From NCBI GenBank assembly GCA_018971675.1, contig JAGXAF010000005.1, positions 1 to 39,626 of the forward strand: DNA of 39,626 nucleotides, read 5' to 3'. Below the pieces are notes generated by a model. The model did not search any database, had not been told where the DNA came from, and worked only from the letters and a program-made list of their open reading frames with translations. Positions 8,572 to 17,339 of the stretch are shown here, piece after piece; within the stretch, counting starts at the first letter, position 1; each line of letters starts with the position of its first letter. Made by a program: the position numbers and the translations under genes. Source of the DNA: Bradyrhizobium sp. (GTDB taxonomy: Bacteria > Pseudomonadota > Alphaproteobacteria > Rhizobiales > Xanthobacteraceae).

Positions 8572-9945
8572 TCAAGCTGCGGCTGAAACCACGCGATTGC
8601 GGCCGTCGTGCTTGGCGCGATAGAGCGCGTTGTCGGCGCGCTTGAGCACGTCGGCGATGGGTTCGCCTTTCACTTCCAGCGTCGACAGCCCGATCGAGAT
8701 CGTGACTTCGATCAGCTTGGTGCCCTTGGCGATCGCAAACGGCTCGCCGGCGATCGAACGCCGCAGCCGCTCGGCTACCATGCCCGCGACATGCAGATCC
8801 GTCTCCGGCATCACAATGACGAATTCCTCGCCGCCATAGCGGCAGGCCAGATCGATGCCGCGGATCGACTTGCAGACCCGGACCGCGAATTCGCGCAACA
8901 CGTCGTCACCGGCATCATGGCCGTACTCGTCGTTGATCGACTTGAAGAAATCGATGTCGAGCATCATCAGCGCCAGGGCCTTGCCACGGCTCGAAGCCTG
9001 CTCGGCCAGCGTCGCCAGATGGCTCTCCATGTAGCGACGATTGTGCAGGCCGGTCAGCGCATCGGTGATCGCCATCTCAATCGAATTCTGCACATTGTCG
9101 CGCAGATGGTCGGTGTAACGCCGCTTGCGAATTTGCGTCCGTGCCCGCGCCAACAGCTCGTTCTTGTCGACCGGGCGCAGCAGGTAGTCGTTGACGCCGA
9201 TCTCCAGCCCGCGGAGCAGCCGCGTGTTGTTGCCGGCATCGGCGATCGCCAATATCGGCACCTGCCGGGTCCGCTCCAGCGAGCGCGCCTGGCTGCATAG
9301 CCGCAAACCGTCGAAATTTTCCAGGCCGAGCGACACGATCAGCAGATCGTAATTGCCCTCGGCGGCGTGGAACAGCGCTTCCGCCGGGTTCATTTCGACA
9401 TCGACGGTGTGCTCGGCGCTCAACACCGGCGCCAGCCGCTCATACGACGAGGCGCGATCATCGACCAGCAGGATGCGGCCTCCCTTGCCGGTGTCCGCAA
9501 CCGCACTGCGCTCCGGCGCTTGCACGCCGAGCTCCAGCGAGGTGACCGCGCGCGTGCGCAGCTCATCGGTCATCATCTTCAGCCGGCTCAGCGAGCGTAC
9601 CCGCGCGATCAACACGACGTCGGATACCGGTTTGGTCAGGAAATCGTCGGCGCCAGCCTCAAGCCCGCGCACGCGGTCGGTGGGGCTGTCGAGCGCCGTG
9701 ATCATGACGACCGGAATGAAATGGGTCGAGGGATCCGACTTCAACCGGCGACAGACCTCGAAGCCGTCGATGTCAGGCATCATGACGTCGAGCAGGACGA
9801 TATCGCATTCGGCGCGGGAGCAGATCTTGAGTGCTTCGGCGCCGTTGGAGGCCGTAAGCACGTAGAAATATTCGGCCGACAACCGGGCTTCCAGCAGTTT
9901 GACATTGGCGGGAACGTCGTCGACGACCAGGATACGCGCGGACAC
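8572..9945 (-). CDS. pleD: Response regulator PleD, diguanylate cyclase
   Basis: Makes cyclic di-GMP from GTP after phosphorylation, controlling the motile-to-sessile transition in Caulobacter and relatives. The 457 residues contain a first receiver domain with phosphoacceptor Asp53 (IVLLDVMMPD), a second receiver-like domain (about 155-270) where the acceptor position is serine (LLIVSLGL), and a GGDEF domain with active-site GGEEF at 371-375. An RGID inhibitory site at 362-365 predicts product feedback inhibition. The start is GTG at 9945 with GGGAG about nine bases upstream. divK lies 12 bases upstream, so the pair is an operon, as in many alphaproteobacteria. Confidence 0.96.
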   Translation of the reverse strand: MSARILVVDDVPANVKLLEARLSAEYFYVLTASNGAEALKICSRAECDIVLLDVMMPDIDGFEVCRRLKSDPSTHFIPVVMITALDSPTDRVRGLEAGADDFLTKPVSDVVLIARVRSLSRLKMMTDELRTRAVTSLELGVQAPERSAVADTGKGGRILLVDDRASSYERLAPVLSAEHTVDVEMNPAEALFHAAEGNYDLLIVSLGLENFDGLRLCSQARSLERTRQVPILAIADAGNNTRLLRGLEIGVNDYLLRPVDKNELLARARTQIRKRRYTDHLRDNVQNSIEMAITDALTGLHNRRYMESHLATLAEQASSRGKALALMMLDIDFFKSINDEYGHDAGDDVLREFAVRVCKSIRGIDLACRYGGEEFVIVMPETDLHVAGMVAERLRRSIAGEPFAIAKGTKLIEVTISIGLSTLEVKGEPIADVLKRADNALYRAKHDGRNRVVSAAA

Positions 9946-9957
9946 TCGAAGCTCTCC

Positions 9958-10323
9958 CTACCCCACAAACCGCCGAACGGTCTCGATGAACTTGCCGACC
10001 GAAATCGGCTTCGAAAGATACGCCTCGCAGCCACCGTCGCGAATTCGCTCCTCGTCACCCTTCATCGCGAACGCGGTGACGGCGACCACGGGAATGGCGC
10101 GCAGGTTAGGATCGTCCTTGATCCATTTGGTCACTTCGAGACCGGACACCTGCGGCAATTGAATATCCATCAGAACCAGATCGGGGCGCAGTTCGCGAAC
10201 AAGTTCGAGCGCCTCGAAACCATTGCTGGTGCCGGAGGTCTGATAGCCATGTGCCTCCAGCAGATCGCGAAAGAGCTTCATATTGAGCTCGTTGTCCTCG
10301 ACGATCAGGACGGTTTTGGCCAT
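9958..10323 (-). CDS. divK: Single-domain response regulator DivK
   Basis: A 121-residue receiver-only protein. In Caulobacter phosphorylated DivK acts through DivL/CckA to lower CtrA activity and so controls the cell cycle. The phosphoacceptor is Asp53 in [10 protein letters not shown]; the acidic pocket (VEDN) and the conserved lysine (YLSKPI) are present. I use the ATG at 10323, which follows GGAGGGGCGG, rather than an in-frame start six codons upstream. It is the first gene of the divK-pleD operon and is divergent from the DUF3572 gene. Confidence 0.96.
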   Translation of the reverse strand: MAKTVLIVEDNELNMKLFRDLLEAHGYQTSGTSNGFEALELVRELRPDLVLMDIQLPQVSGLEVTKWIKDDPNLRAIPVVAVTAFAMKGDEERIRDGGCEAYLSKPISVGKFIETVRRFVG

Positions 10324-10550
10324 CCGCCCCTCCAATCCCAATCAGCGGCCCCGCCTGCGGCGCATTGGCTGCCCGTGCGGCGTGGGTCGAAAAGTGAACT
10401 CAAACTAGCTCCAGATTCGTTCTAACCCGTTAAGCGCTAGTAGTAACTTTCCGCGCTGCAGTTTGCACTTGCTTGAATACTGTCCGCAGACTCGGGCATG
10501 GTGGTTTCGCAAACTAGAGCGCAGAAGTTACAGAAAGGCAAACAATTGAG

Positions 10551-10850
10551 TTGAAGAAACCTGCTCAGAATCCCCGCGAAGTATCTGAAATCGTTGCCAT
10601 TCAGGCGCTCAGCTTTATTGCCGGCGAGCCTGAGCGGCTGGGCCTGTTCCTGGCCGAAAGCGGGATCGGTCCGGAAACCCTGCGGACCGCGGCAGGCGAT
10701 CCGCGATTCCTGGCAAGCGTGCTCGATTTCGTAATGCGCGACGACGCGACGGTGAAAGCCTTCGCCGCCGCCTCTCAACTCCACCCCACCAATATTGCCG
10801 CCGCTCACCAGGCGCTCAACGATCCGCAGTGGGAGCGCGATGTGCCATGA
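10551..10850 (+). CDS. DUF3572 family protein
   Basis: A 99-residue soluble protein matching DUF3572, a small alphaproteobacterial family commonly encoded divergently from divK. Visible features are EIVAIQALSFIAGEPERLGLFL near the start and ASVLDFVMRDDATVKAFA in the middle, both predicted helical. No catalytic motif is seen. The start appears to be TTG at 10551, with GAG directly before it and AAAGG further upstream; no ATG is available before the conserved block. Function is unknown; the conserved neighbourhood hints at a cell-cycle link but does not prove one. Confidence 0.85.
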   Translation: MKKPAQNPREVSEIVAIQALSFIAGEPERLGLFLAESGIGPETLRTAAGDPRFLASVLDFVMRDDATVKAFAAASQLHPTNIAAAHQALNDPQWERDVP

Positions 10851-11004
10851 ACCTGCTTTCGCGGACGGCGGCGCGGCAAGTTTGATGTTCCTCTCAGACT
10901 CGCGGTAGCCTCTTCAGCAGAACTTCAAACTCGGGGCCGCGCGGGCAAATGACAATTTGCTGGTGCTCCCTTGCTTTCCGAAGTTTGCATCAGGGTTGCG
11001 GCAC

Positions 11005-12303
11005 ATGCTTGCGAACGTCGGAACCGGAACACCAGACGGCCCGACCTGCTTTTGCCGGGACTGCCTCGTCGATCTTGATTTTGCCGCAAGGCGCTGCGGC
11101 AAATGCGGCTCACCCCGCCTTGTCCGCCATCGCGTCCTGCCCGCGCTGACGCTCGCCCATATCGATTGCGACGCATTCTACGCCACCGTGGAGAAGCGCG
11201 ACAACCCGGAGCTTGCCGACAAGCCCGTTATCATCGGCGGCGGCAAGCGCGGCGTGGTATCGGCGGCATGCTACATTTCCCGTACCTTCGGCGTGCGCTC
11301 GGCGATGCCGATGTTCAAGGCGCTCGCGCTGTGTCCGTCCGCGACCGTGATCCGCCCCGATATGGCGAAATATGTTCGGGTCGGGCGCGAGGTCCGCCAG
11401 GCCATGCAGGCGCTGACGCCGCTGGTCGAGCCGCTCTCGATCGACGAGGCGTTTCTGGATCTGGCCGGCACCCAGCGTGTGCACGGCATGATCCCGGCAA
11501 AAGTGCTGGCGCGCTTTGCCTGCGAGGTCGAGCGCGCCATCGGCATCACGGTCTCGGTCGGGCTGTCCCGCAACAAGTTCCTGGCCAAGATCGCATCCGA
11601 CATGGACAAGCCGCGCGGCTTTGCCGCGCTCGACCAGGAGGAAGCCTGCAAGATGCTCGCGGACAGGCCGGTCGGGTTCATTTTCGGTGTCGGACCGGCG
11701 ACCCAAGAGCGGCTCGCGCAGCGCGGTTTTCGCACCATCGCTGACCTGCAGCGCGCCGGCGAAACCGAACTGATGGAACAGTTCTCGACCGAAGGCCGCC
11801 GGCTGTGGCGGCTGGCGCGCGGCATCGACGATCGCCGCGTGGTGGCGGACCGCGGCGCCAAGACCATTTCCAGCGAAACAACGTTCGAGACCGACATCCG
11901 CGATTTCGCGACGCTGGAAAAAACCCTGTGGCGGCTGTCGGAGAAGGTGTCGTCGCGCCTCAAGAGCAGCAGCCTCTCCGGCTGCACCGTCACGCTGAAA
12001 CTGAAGACCGCCGATTTCAGACAGCGCACCCGCTCGCAATCAATTCGTACCCCGACACAGCTCGCCGCGAAGATCTTCGCGATCTCCAGGGAGATGCTGG
12101 CGAGGGAAATCGACGGCACCGCGTTCCGGCTGATGGGTACCGGCGTCAGCGCGCTGCGGCCGGGATCATTGGCGGATGATACCGACATGCTGGATCGCCG
12201 CTCGGCCGATGCCGAACGCGCGATCGACGATTTGCGCAGGAAATTCGGCAGCGCGGCGGTCATCCGGGGCATTGCCTATGAGGGACCGGAGAAGCCGGGG
12301 TAA
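11005..12303 (+). CDS. dinB: DNA polymerase IV (Y-family) with N-terminal zinc-ribbon-like extension
   Basis: A translesion polymerase of the Y family. The catalytic centre shows LAHIDCDAFYATVE (Asp54) and SIDEAF (Asp147, Glu148). Fingers, thumb (FGVGPATQERLAQRGFRT, a helix-hairpin-helix) and little-finger domains follow. Before the core is an extension of about 45 residues with Cys17-x2-Cys20 and Cys31-x2-Cys34, absent from E. coli DinB. I start at the ATG at 11005; an in-frame TTG at 10957 would add 16 residues. It is 432 residues long against about 350 for E. coli. I saw no clear alphaproteobacterial LexA box (GTTC-N7-GTTC) upstream. No C-terminal beta-clamp motif was confidently identified. 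Confidence 0.94.
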   Translation: MLANVGTGTPDGPTCFCRDCLVDLDFAARRCGKCGSPRLVRHRVLPALTLAHIDCDAFYATVEKRDNPELADKPVIIGGGKRGVVSAACYISRTFGVRSAMPMFKALALCPSATVIRPDMAKYVRVGREVRQAMQALTPLVEPLSIDEAFLDLAGTQRVHGMIPAKVLARFACEVERAIGITVSVGLSRNKFLAKIASDMDKPRGFAALDQEEACKMLADRPVGFIFGVGPATQERLAQRGFRTIADLQRAGETELMEQFSTEGRRLWRLARGIDDRRVVADRGAKTISSETTFETDIRDFATLEKTLWRLSEKVSSRLKSSSLSGCTVTLKLKTADFRQRTRSQSIRTPTQLAAKIFAISREMLAREIDGTAFRLMGTGVSALRPGSLADDTDMLDRRSADAERAIDDLRRKFGSAAVIRGIAYEGPEKPG

Positions 12304-12321
12304 GCGCGAGTGCCTTTTCGT

Positions 12322-12346
12322 CATGGCCGGGCTTGTCCCGGCCATG
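12322..12346. repeat. REP-like palindrome after dinB
   Basis: A perfect 10-base inverted repeat, CATGGCCGGG (12322-12331) and CCCGGCCATG (12337-12346), around CTTGT. This GTCATGGCCGGGCTTGTCCC-type hairpin is familiar as an interspersed palindrome in Bradyrhizobium-type genomes. It lies between the convergent dinB and eipB-like genes and could also stop transcription. Confidence 0.7.
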
Positions 12347-12365
12347 AAGGTGGTGGGCCCCCGCC

Positions 12366-13268
12366 TCACTTACATGGCTTGGAATCCTTGATGTCGAACT
12401 TGTCCATTGCGCCGGCAACCACGAAATCGTTGTAGTCGAGCATCAGCTTCCGCGACACGCCGTTTTCGAAAAGCTCGAACGACATCGCATAGACCGGGCT
12501 CTGCTCACCCGCCTCGGGCTTGGCGTCGTGGTCGAAATAGCTGACCGTGACGGGCCATCGCGTCAGCGATTTCATCGCCTCGCTCGCGGTAGACGGATCG
12601 GGCGATGCGACAGTCCGGTCGCCGGGGATCGGTTTTCCGATCACCGAAAGCGTGTTGTAGAGTTTCTGGCCGTTGTCGGAGCCGTCATAGACCGTCAGTT
12701 CAAGCACGGATTTTCCGGCGCGCGCCGCCTCGATGATGCGCTGTATCTGCTGGGTCGGAAACACGGTGTTGCCGTCGAGGGTGAAGGTCTTGGCCTGCGG
12801 TTGCTTCAGCTTGACCGTAACGTGGTCGCCGGTGCGCTCCGCAACACCGTCGACCGCGCTGGAATCGGCATCGTTCATCCGCGCGTCGATCTTGAAGCGA
12901 TAGCTCTTGCCGGCGCCGTCCTCCCAGGTGGTCGAACGCAGGTCACTCAGGGTCACCTTGTCCTCGTCGCCTTCGAGCTCGGACACCTGCCTGAATTCCG
13001 ACGTGTAGCCCTCGCAGGCGCTACCCGAAAAACTGTAGAGGATGCGTCCCCGCGCGCCGCTGACATTCGAAATGCGCGACTTGACCAGGCTGAGATCGTA
13101 TAGCGCCTGATGGGCCAGAAATGGGCTGGCCAGCGCGGCTTTGGCGGGCTCGCCGGCGAAGCTCGATCCGAGCGCCAGCGCGGCGACCGCCAGCACCAAT
13201 GGCCTGATCGCAAAATGCGTGAACGGCGAGGAATGAGCGCTACGAAGCGAAGCGAACCAGCCAATCAT
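12366..13268 (-). CDS. EipB-like DUF1849 periplasmic protein
   Basis: A 300-residue exported protein of the DUF1849 family. EipB, the Brucella member, is a periplasmic beta-spiral protein needed for envelope integrity, with a conserved disulfide. Here two cysteines lie at matching places: Cys85 (SACEGY) and Cys299, two residues from the end. The N-terminal 45 residues form a signal peptide with a long positively charged start and an ALALGSSFAGEPAKA region. The mature part alternates short beta-type strands, including KVTLSDLRSTTWEDG. The ATG at 13268 follows CGAGGAAACAT. It stands alone, divergent from the ridA-like gene. Confidence 0.88.
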   Translation of the reverse strand: MIGWFASLRSAHSSPFTHFAIRPLVLAVAALALGSSFAGEPAKAALASPFLAHQALYDLSLVKSRISNVSGARGRILYSFSGSACEGYTSEFRQVSELEGDEDKVTLSDLRSTTWEDGAGKSYRFKIDARMNDADSSAVDGVAERTGDHVTVKLKQPQAKTFTLDGNTVFPTQQIQRIIEAARAGKSVLELTVYDGSDNGQKLYNTLSVIGKPIPGDRTVASPDPSTASEAMKSLTRWPVTVSYFDHDAKPEAGEQSPVYAMSFELFENGVSRKLMLDYNDFVVAGAMDKFDIKDSKPCK

Positions 13269-13520
13269 ATGTTTCCTCGAACGGGATTCGTAACATTACT
13301 GAGCGCTGCAATACGCCGCAACTGGGGCGGCCCCGGCAAATTACGGCCACGTTCACGGGAGTTTGCGGCCTGATCCGATCCTCCCCGGCGTGTGGCGGAC
13401 GCCCCGAACGCGGCCAACCGGCCAACCGTCGCGCTCGCTTGCATGTGATGCCACAATGCGCGAAACAACGCGCCCCGATCCGGTTTATCGGGGACGGGTC
13501 ATATCAAACGAGGGCTAAAG

Positions 13521-13988
13521 ATGGCGGGTACGGTCGAGCAAAAGCTGGCGGCACAGGGCGTTGTCTTGCACGATGCCGCTGCCCCGGTCGCGAACTATGT
13601 CGGCTTCGTGCGCACCGGAAACCTGCTGTTCGTCTCGGGCCAGCTTTGCTTCGACTCGCAGGGCAAGCTGATCGCCACGGGCAAGCTCGGGGCCGGCGTC
13701 ACCGTGGAGCAAGGCAGTGCCGCCGCGCGCGGCTGCGCCATCAATCTGCTGGCCCAGATCAAGGCTGCGCTGGGCGACCTCGACAAGGTCGTACGCGTGG
13801 TGCGGCTCGGCGGTTTTGTCAATTCCGCTCCGGACTTTCTCGACGGGCCAAAGGTCATGAACGGCGCATCCGATTTGATGGTGGAGGCCTTCGGCGACAA
13901 GGGCCGCCACGCCCGAACCACCGTCGGCGTCGCCTCCCTGCCCGCCGACGCGGCGATGGAGGTGGATGGCATCTTCGAGGTGTCCTGA
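13521..13988 (+). CDS. RidA family protein (YjgF/YER057c/UK114)
   Basis: A 155-residue member of the RidA family. RidA hydrolyses reactive enamine/imine intermediates from PLP enzymes; other subfamilies have different or unknown roles. Visible motifs are TGNLLFVSGQLCFDS near residue 32 and the C-terminal ARTTVGVASLPADAAMEVD, in which the arginine matches the RidA catalytic position. The ATG at 13521 follows CGAGGGCTAAAG. The GDPD gene begins 14 bases after the stop, indicating an operon. Members of this longer group are often called only RidA family proteins, so I give no gene symbol. A 7-base hairpin (13473-13493) precedes the start. Confidence 0.92.
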   Translation: MAGTVEQKLAAQGVVLHDAAAPVANYVGFVRTGNLLFVSGQLCFDSQGKLIATGKLGAGVTVEQGSAAARGCAINLLAQIKAALGDLDKVVRVVRLGGFVNSAPDFLDGPKVMNGASDLMVEAFGDKGRHARTTVGVASLPADAAMEVDGIFEVS

Positions 13989-14002
13989 GCGGAGACCGGA
14001 TC

Positions 14003-14755
14003 TTGCGCGCTCCTGACTGGTTGACGGCACGGCCGGTCGCCCATCGCGGCCTGCACGATCCTGCCCGCGGCGTCATCGAGAACATGCCGGGCGCGATAAT
14101 CGCCGCGATCGGCGGAGATTTCACCATCGAAGTCGATATCCAGCTCTCCGCCGATGGCGAGGCGATGGTGCACCATGACGACACGCTCGGCCGCCTCACC
14201 GATGGCGCCGGCGCGTTGCGCAGCCTGACCGCGACCGAACTCAAGCACGTCGCGTTCAAGGACACGACCGAGCGGATGATGACGCTCGGCGATCTCTGCG
14301 CGCTGACCGCCGGCCGCGTCCCGCTGGTGATCGAGGTGAAGAGCCATTTCGACGGTGACCGCAAGCTCGTCAAGCGAATGGCCGACGTGCTCGCCGGCTA
14401 TCGCGGCCCCGTGGCCAGCATGTCGTTCGACCCGGACCAGTTGGTCGGTTTACGCGAACTGGCGCCACGGCTGGCGCGCGGCATTGTCGCCGAACGTCAT
14501 TATACCGCCGAAGAATGGCCGATGGCTTCGCCGGCCCGGCGCCGGGACATGACGCATTTGCGCCATTTCCTCCGCACCCGTCCGCATTTCGTCGCTTATT
14601 CGGTCAACGAATTGCCGGCGCTCGCGCCCTGGATCGTCCACCACCTCTTCGGCGTACCGCTCCTGGCCTGGACGGTGCGCACCTCCGATCAGCGCGATCG
14701 CGCCGCCCGCTACGCCGATCAAATGATCTTCGAAAGCTTTGTGCCGGGAACCTGA
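14003..14755 (+). CDS. Glycerophosphodiester phosphodiesterase family protein
   Basis: A 250-residue GDPD-family TIM-barrel enzyme expected to hydrolyse glycerophosphodiesters to glycerol 3-phosphate and an alcohol. Motifs include AHRGLHD with a following ENMPGA, then EVDIQLSADGEAMVHHDD, giving the two catalytic histidines and the metal-binding Glu/Asp. LVIEVKSH provides the later acidic/lysine site. There is no signal peptide, so it should be cytosolic. The start is probably TTG at 14003, with GGAGA seven bases upstream; no ATG lies before the HRG motif in this frame at a useful distance. It is coupled to the ridA-like gene. Confidence 0.9.
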   Translation: MRAPDWLTARPVAHRGLHDPARGVIENMPGAIIAAIGGDFTIEVDIQLSADGEAMVHHDDTLGRLTDGAGALRSLTATELKHVAFKDTTERMMTLGDLCALTAGRVPLVIEVKSHFDGDRKLVKRMADVLAGYRGPVASMSFDPDQLVGLRELAPRLARGIVAERHYTAEEWPMASPARRRDMTHLRHFLRTRPHFVAYSVNELPALAPWIVHHLFGVPLLAWTVRTSDQRDRAARYADQMIFESFVPGT

Positions 14756-14858
14756 ACGGCTCGCGGGCCTTGAACTCGTATGCGCGATGCACGATCTTCG
14801 GCTGGTTGGTCACCATGTGCGATGGCCGATCGTGACATGAGACCGGTCCCGATAGTCG

Positions 14859-16088
14859 ATGGATTCATCCGAAATAACCCTTGAAGCCGTGTCTTCGGTC
14901 AGTCAGATCGCGGCTGCGGATTGGGATGCCTGCGCGAATCCGACGCCAGACCAGCCGGGCCCCGATGCGCTGGCGCCGACCGGTTGCGGATCGAATACAA
15001 TACCCGGCTATAACCCGTTTATTTCGCATGCGTTTTTCTCAGCCGCCGAAGCATCCGGATCGGCTTCCGCGCGGACCGGTTGGGGGCCCCGGCATCTGCT
15101 GGCCAGGCTCGACGGCAGCATCGCCGGCATCGTGCCCTGCTATCTGAAATCCCATTCGCAAGGGGAATACGTGTTCGATCACGGCTGGGCGGAAGCCTAT
15201 GAGCGTGCCGGCGGCCGCTATTATCCGAAGCTGCAGGCCTCGGTTCCCTTCACGCCCGCGACCGGGCGGCGGCTGTTGATCCGTGATGGCGTCGATATCG
15301 ATCTGGTCGGCGGCGCGTTGGCGCGCGGGCTGATCGCGCTGTGCGACGCCACCGAAGCCTCATCGGTTCACGTCACCTTTGCACACCAGGCCGAACAGAA
15401 ATTGCTGGCCAATCATGAATTCCTGGAGCGCACGGACCAACAGTTTCACTGGCACAACGAAGGCTATGGCAGCTTCGAGAACTTTCTCGGCTCGCTGAAT
15501 TCACGCCATCGCAAGGCGATCAAACGCGAGCGGCGCGAGGCACTGGCCGCGGGTATCACGATCCACAGGCTGACCGGCGACGAGATCACCGAGGATGCCT
15601 GGGACGCCTTTTTCGAATTCTACATGGAGACCGGCTCGCGGAAATGGGGCCGCCCCTATCTCAACCGCAAGTTCTTCTCGCTGATCGGCGAGACCATGAG
15701 CAAGAACGTGCTGCTGGTGATGGCGAAACGCAACGGCCGCTGGATCGCAGGCGCGATCAATTTCATCGGCTCCGATACGCTGTTCGGCCGTAACTGGGGC
15801 GCGGTGGAACATCATCCGTTCCTGCATTTCGAGGTCTGCTATTATCAGGCGATCGATTTCGCGATCCAGCGCGGACTCAAGACCGTCGAGGCGGGCGCCC
15901 AGGGCGAGCACAAGATCGCACGCGGCTACGTGCCGCAAACCACCTATTCCGCACACTACATCGCCGACCGTGGCCTGCACCGCGCGATCGCGGACTATCT
16001 CAAACGCGAGCGCGCCTATGTCGCGGAGGCCGGGCGCGAACTGACCGAGGCAGGCCCGTTCCGCAAGACCGCCGGCGGGCCGTCTTGA
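14859..16088 (+). CDS. FemAB-like GNAT-fold protein (DUF482)
   Basis: A 409-residue protein of the DUF482 / FemAB-related family, often annotated as GNAT N-acetyltransferase or peptidoglycan-recognition-like. Visible are NPFISHAFFSAAEASG near the start, FDHGWAEAYERAGGRYYPKLQ, a duplicated acyltransferase-like core, and EAGAQGEHKIARGYVPQTTYS near the end. Fem-type enzymes transfer aminoacyl groups to peptidoglycan precursors, but the substrate of DUF482 proteins is not known to me. No signal peptide or membrane segment. The ATG at 14859 lacks a good ribosome site. The gene lies about 100 bases after the GDPD gene and 49 bases before the HIT gene. Confidence 0.85.
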   Translation: MDSSEITLEAVSSVSQIAAADWDACANPTPDQPGPDALAPTGCGSNTIPGYNPFISHAFFSAAEASGSASARTGWGPRHLLARLDGSIAGIVPCYLKSHSQGEYVFDHGWAEAYERAGGRYYPKLQASVPFTPATGRRLLIRDGVDIDLVGGALARGLIALCDATEASSVHVTFAHQAEQKLLANHEFLERTDQQFHWHNEGYGSFENFLGSLNSRHRKAIKRERREALAAGITIHRLTGDEITEDAWDAFFEFYMETGSRKWGRPYLNRKFFSLIGETMSKNVLLVMAKRNGRWIAGAINFIGSDTLFGRNWGAVEHHPFLHFEVCYYQAIDFAIQRGLKTVEAGAQGEHKIARGYVPQTTYSAHYIADRGLHRAIADYLKRERAYVAEAGRELTEAGPFRKTAGGPS

Positions 16089-16137
16089 CCGTCGGGAACG
16101 GAATTATCACAGTAGAGTCCAGCCAGGGGGAAACTTC

Positions 16138-16566
16138 ATGAGCGCATATGACCGCAACAACATCTTCGCGAAGATCCTGCGCGGCGAGCTTCCCTGTTAC
16201 AAGGTCTATGAGAACGACCATGTGCTGGCCTTTCTCGACATCATGCCGCGCTGCCCCGGCCATACCCTGGTGATCCCGAAGGTCCCTGCCCGCAACATCC
16301 TGGATATCGACGTCGAGGATTTCGCCAATGTCGCGCGTGGCGCCCACAAGATCGCACGGGCTGCGATGAAGGCATTCAAGAGCGACGGCATGACTATCCA
16401 GCAGTTCAGCGAGCCCGCGTCGGGACAGGTCGTCTATCATTTGCACATGCATGTGATGCCGCGCTATGACGGCATCGCCCTATTGCCGCCGGCGAGCCGC
16501 AAGGAAGAGGTCAAGGTGCTGGAAGACAACGCGACCAAGCTGATCGCCGCGCTCAACAGCGCTTGA
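16138..16566 (+). CDS. HIT family protein (histidine triad)
   Basis: A 142-residue nucleotide-binding hydrolase/transferase of the HIT superfamily, HINT-like branch, acting on AMP-linked substrates. The triad is complete: His101, His103 and His105 in VVYHLHMHVMPR. IFAKILRGELPCYKVYEN at the start and FLDIMPRCPGHTLVIPK are typical of the family. The ATG at 16138 follows an AGGGGGAAAC ribosome site. Transcription should end at the long hairpin 18 bases after the stop. The physiological substrate cannot be told from sequence. Confidence 0.94.
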   Translation: MSAYDRNNIFAKILRGELPCYKVYENDHVLAFLDIMPRCPGHTLVIPKVPARNILDIDVEDFANVARGAHKIARAAMKAFKSDGMTIQQFSEPASGQVVYHLHMHVMPRYDGIALLPPASRKEEVKVLEDNATKLIAALNSA

Positions 16567-16583
16567 ATCTGACCGCTGTTTCC

Positions 16584-16633
16584 CAGAGCCCCGTTCCGAT
16601 GGAATCGGAACGGGGCTCTGGATTGTTGTTTTG
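16584..16633 (+). terminator. Strong 17-base-pair hairpin terminator after HIT gene
   Basis: A perfect 17-base stem (16584-16600 with 16604-16620) and a GGA loop are followed by GATTGTTGTTTTG. It sits between the convergent HIT and trmO-like genes and adjoins an interspersed repeat. Confidence 0.8.
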
Positions 16634-16712
16634 ACGCGTTTGCTTCACGCGAACCGGTATCCACCCACGGATCAAGTCCGAGGGCATGCTTCGCTCGAAA
16701 ACGCTCTAAAGC
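16628..16712. repeat. Interspersed repeat of Bradyrhizobium type
   Basis: The blocks TTTTGACGCGTTTGCTTCAC, GCGAACCGGTATCCAC and CTTCGCTCGAAAACGCTCTA are familiar from short dispersed intergenic repeats of Bradyrhizobium and Rhodopseudomonas. There is one copy in the window, so its repeated nature is recalled knowledge, not seen here. Confidence 0.5.
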
Positions 16713-16725
16713 ATCGGGAAGTTCT

Positions 16726-17217
16726 TTACCCCGTCTCGAAGTCGCCGGGCTGCGGCGGCGCCAATGGCGTGAATTCGCAGCGGTACGGCTTGATGTCGAG
16801 CAGCGGCGTATCGTCGAGGCAATCGAGGCCGCGCACCAGCACCGTAGCGCCCTCGACCCCGACCAGCTTGACGATCGAGGTGCCGATTGGATTCGGCCGC
16901 ACCGGCGAGCGCAACGAAAAGGTGCCGTGGGTCTTGTCGTTGCTCTTCGGCGACTGCAGCACGATGTCGCGGCGCGACTGGTGCAGCCAATAGAGCACTT
17001 CGAGATTCGCGTAGGACTCGACGCCTTTCAGCGCCACCACCCATGGCTCGAAAATTTCAAGCCGGCAGACGGGACCATCGTGCCGCCCCTGCCGCGGCGT
17101 TGCCAGCCGCGACGCCCAAGGTGTGCGGATGCGGCCGATAAAGACCAGGCCGGCGTCCTGCGTCGCGGGCATATCGACGACGACTTCGCCTTCGCGGACT
17201 TCACTTTCTCGAACCAT
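16726..17217 (-). CDS. TrmO-like tRNA methyltransferase (TsaA family)
   Basis: A 163-residue protein of the TsaA/TrmO family. TrmO uses S-adenosylmethionine to N6-methylate t6A37 in tRNA. The family signature GTFSLRSPVRPNPIG is intact in the middle, and the barrel-type N-terminus (FIGRIRTPW) and VLYWLHQSRRD match. It is shorter than E. coli TrmO (about 235) and lacks the C-terminal domain, which is usual for alphaproteobacterial members; substrate identity is therefore inferred. I use the ATG at 17217 preceded by TTGGA; a TTG four codons upstream is possible. Convergent with the HIT gene. Confidence 0.85.
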   Translation of the reverse strand: MVRESEVREGEVVVDMPATQDAGLVFIGRIRTPWASRLATPRQGRHDGPVCRLEIFEPWVVALKGVESYANLEVLYWLHQSRRDIVLQSPKSNDKTHGTFSLRSPVRPNPIGTSIVKLVGVEGATVLVRGLDCLDDTPLLDIKPYRCEFTPLAPPQPGDFETG

Positions 17218-17339
17218 GTTCAAATCCAAAAACGTTTTGCGCCGCGAGCCGGCGGATCGGATCGGCGTTATCCAGCCTATTGGCGGCCGACCTTACCCGA
17301 CCCGGAATCCTGAGCAAGGCCGCCACACAGCTTCCTTGA

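Noticed and set aside
9367..10425. 352-codon plus-strand frame opposite pleD and divK
   Set aside because: Shadow of two certain genes; no ribosome site or motif.
10430..10450. CtrA site in the divK / DUF3572 intergenic region
   Set aside because: Contains CCGTTAAGC and TTCTAACCC but not two TTAA blocks seven bases apart.
14756..14858. Short minus-strand frame reading MVTNQPKIVHRAYEF
   Set aside because: It runs into antisense of the GDPD gene and turns Arg-rich; no support beyond the first few residues.
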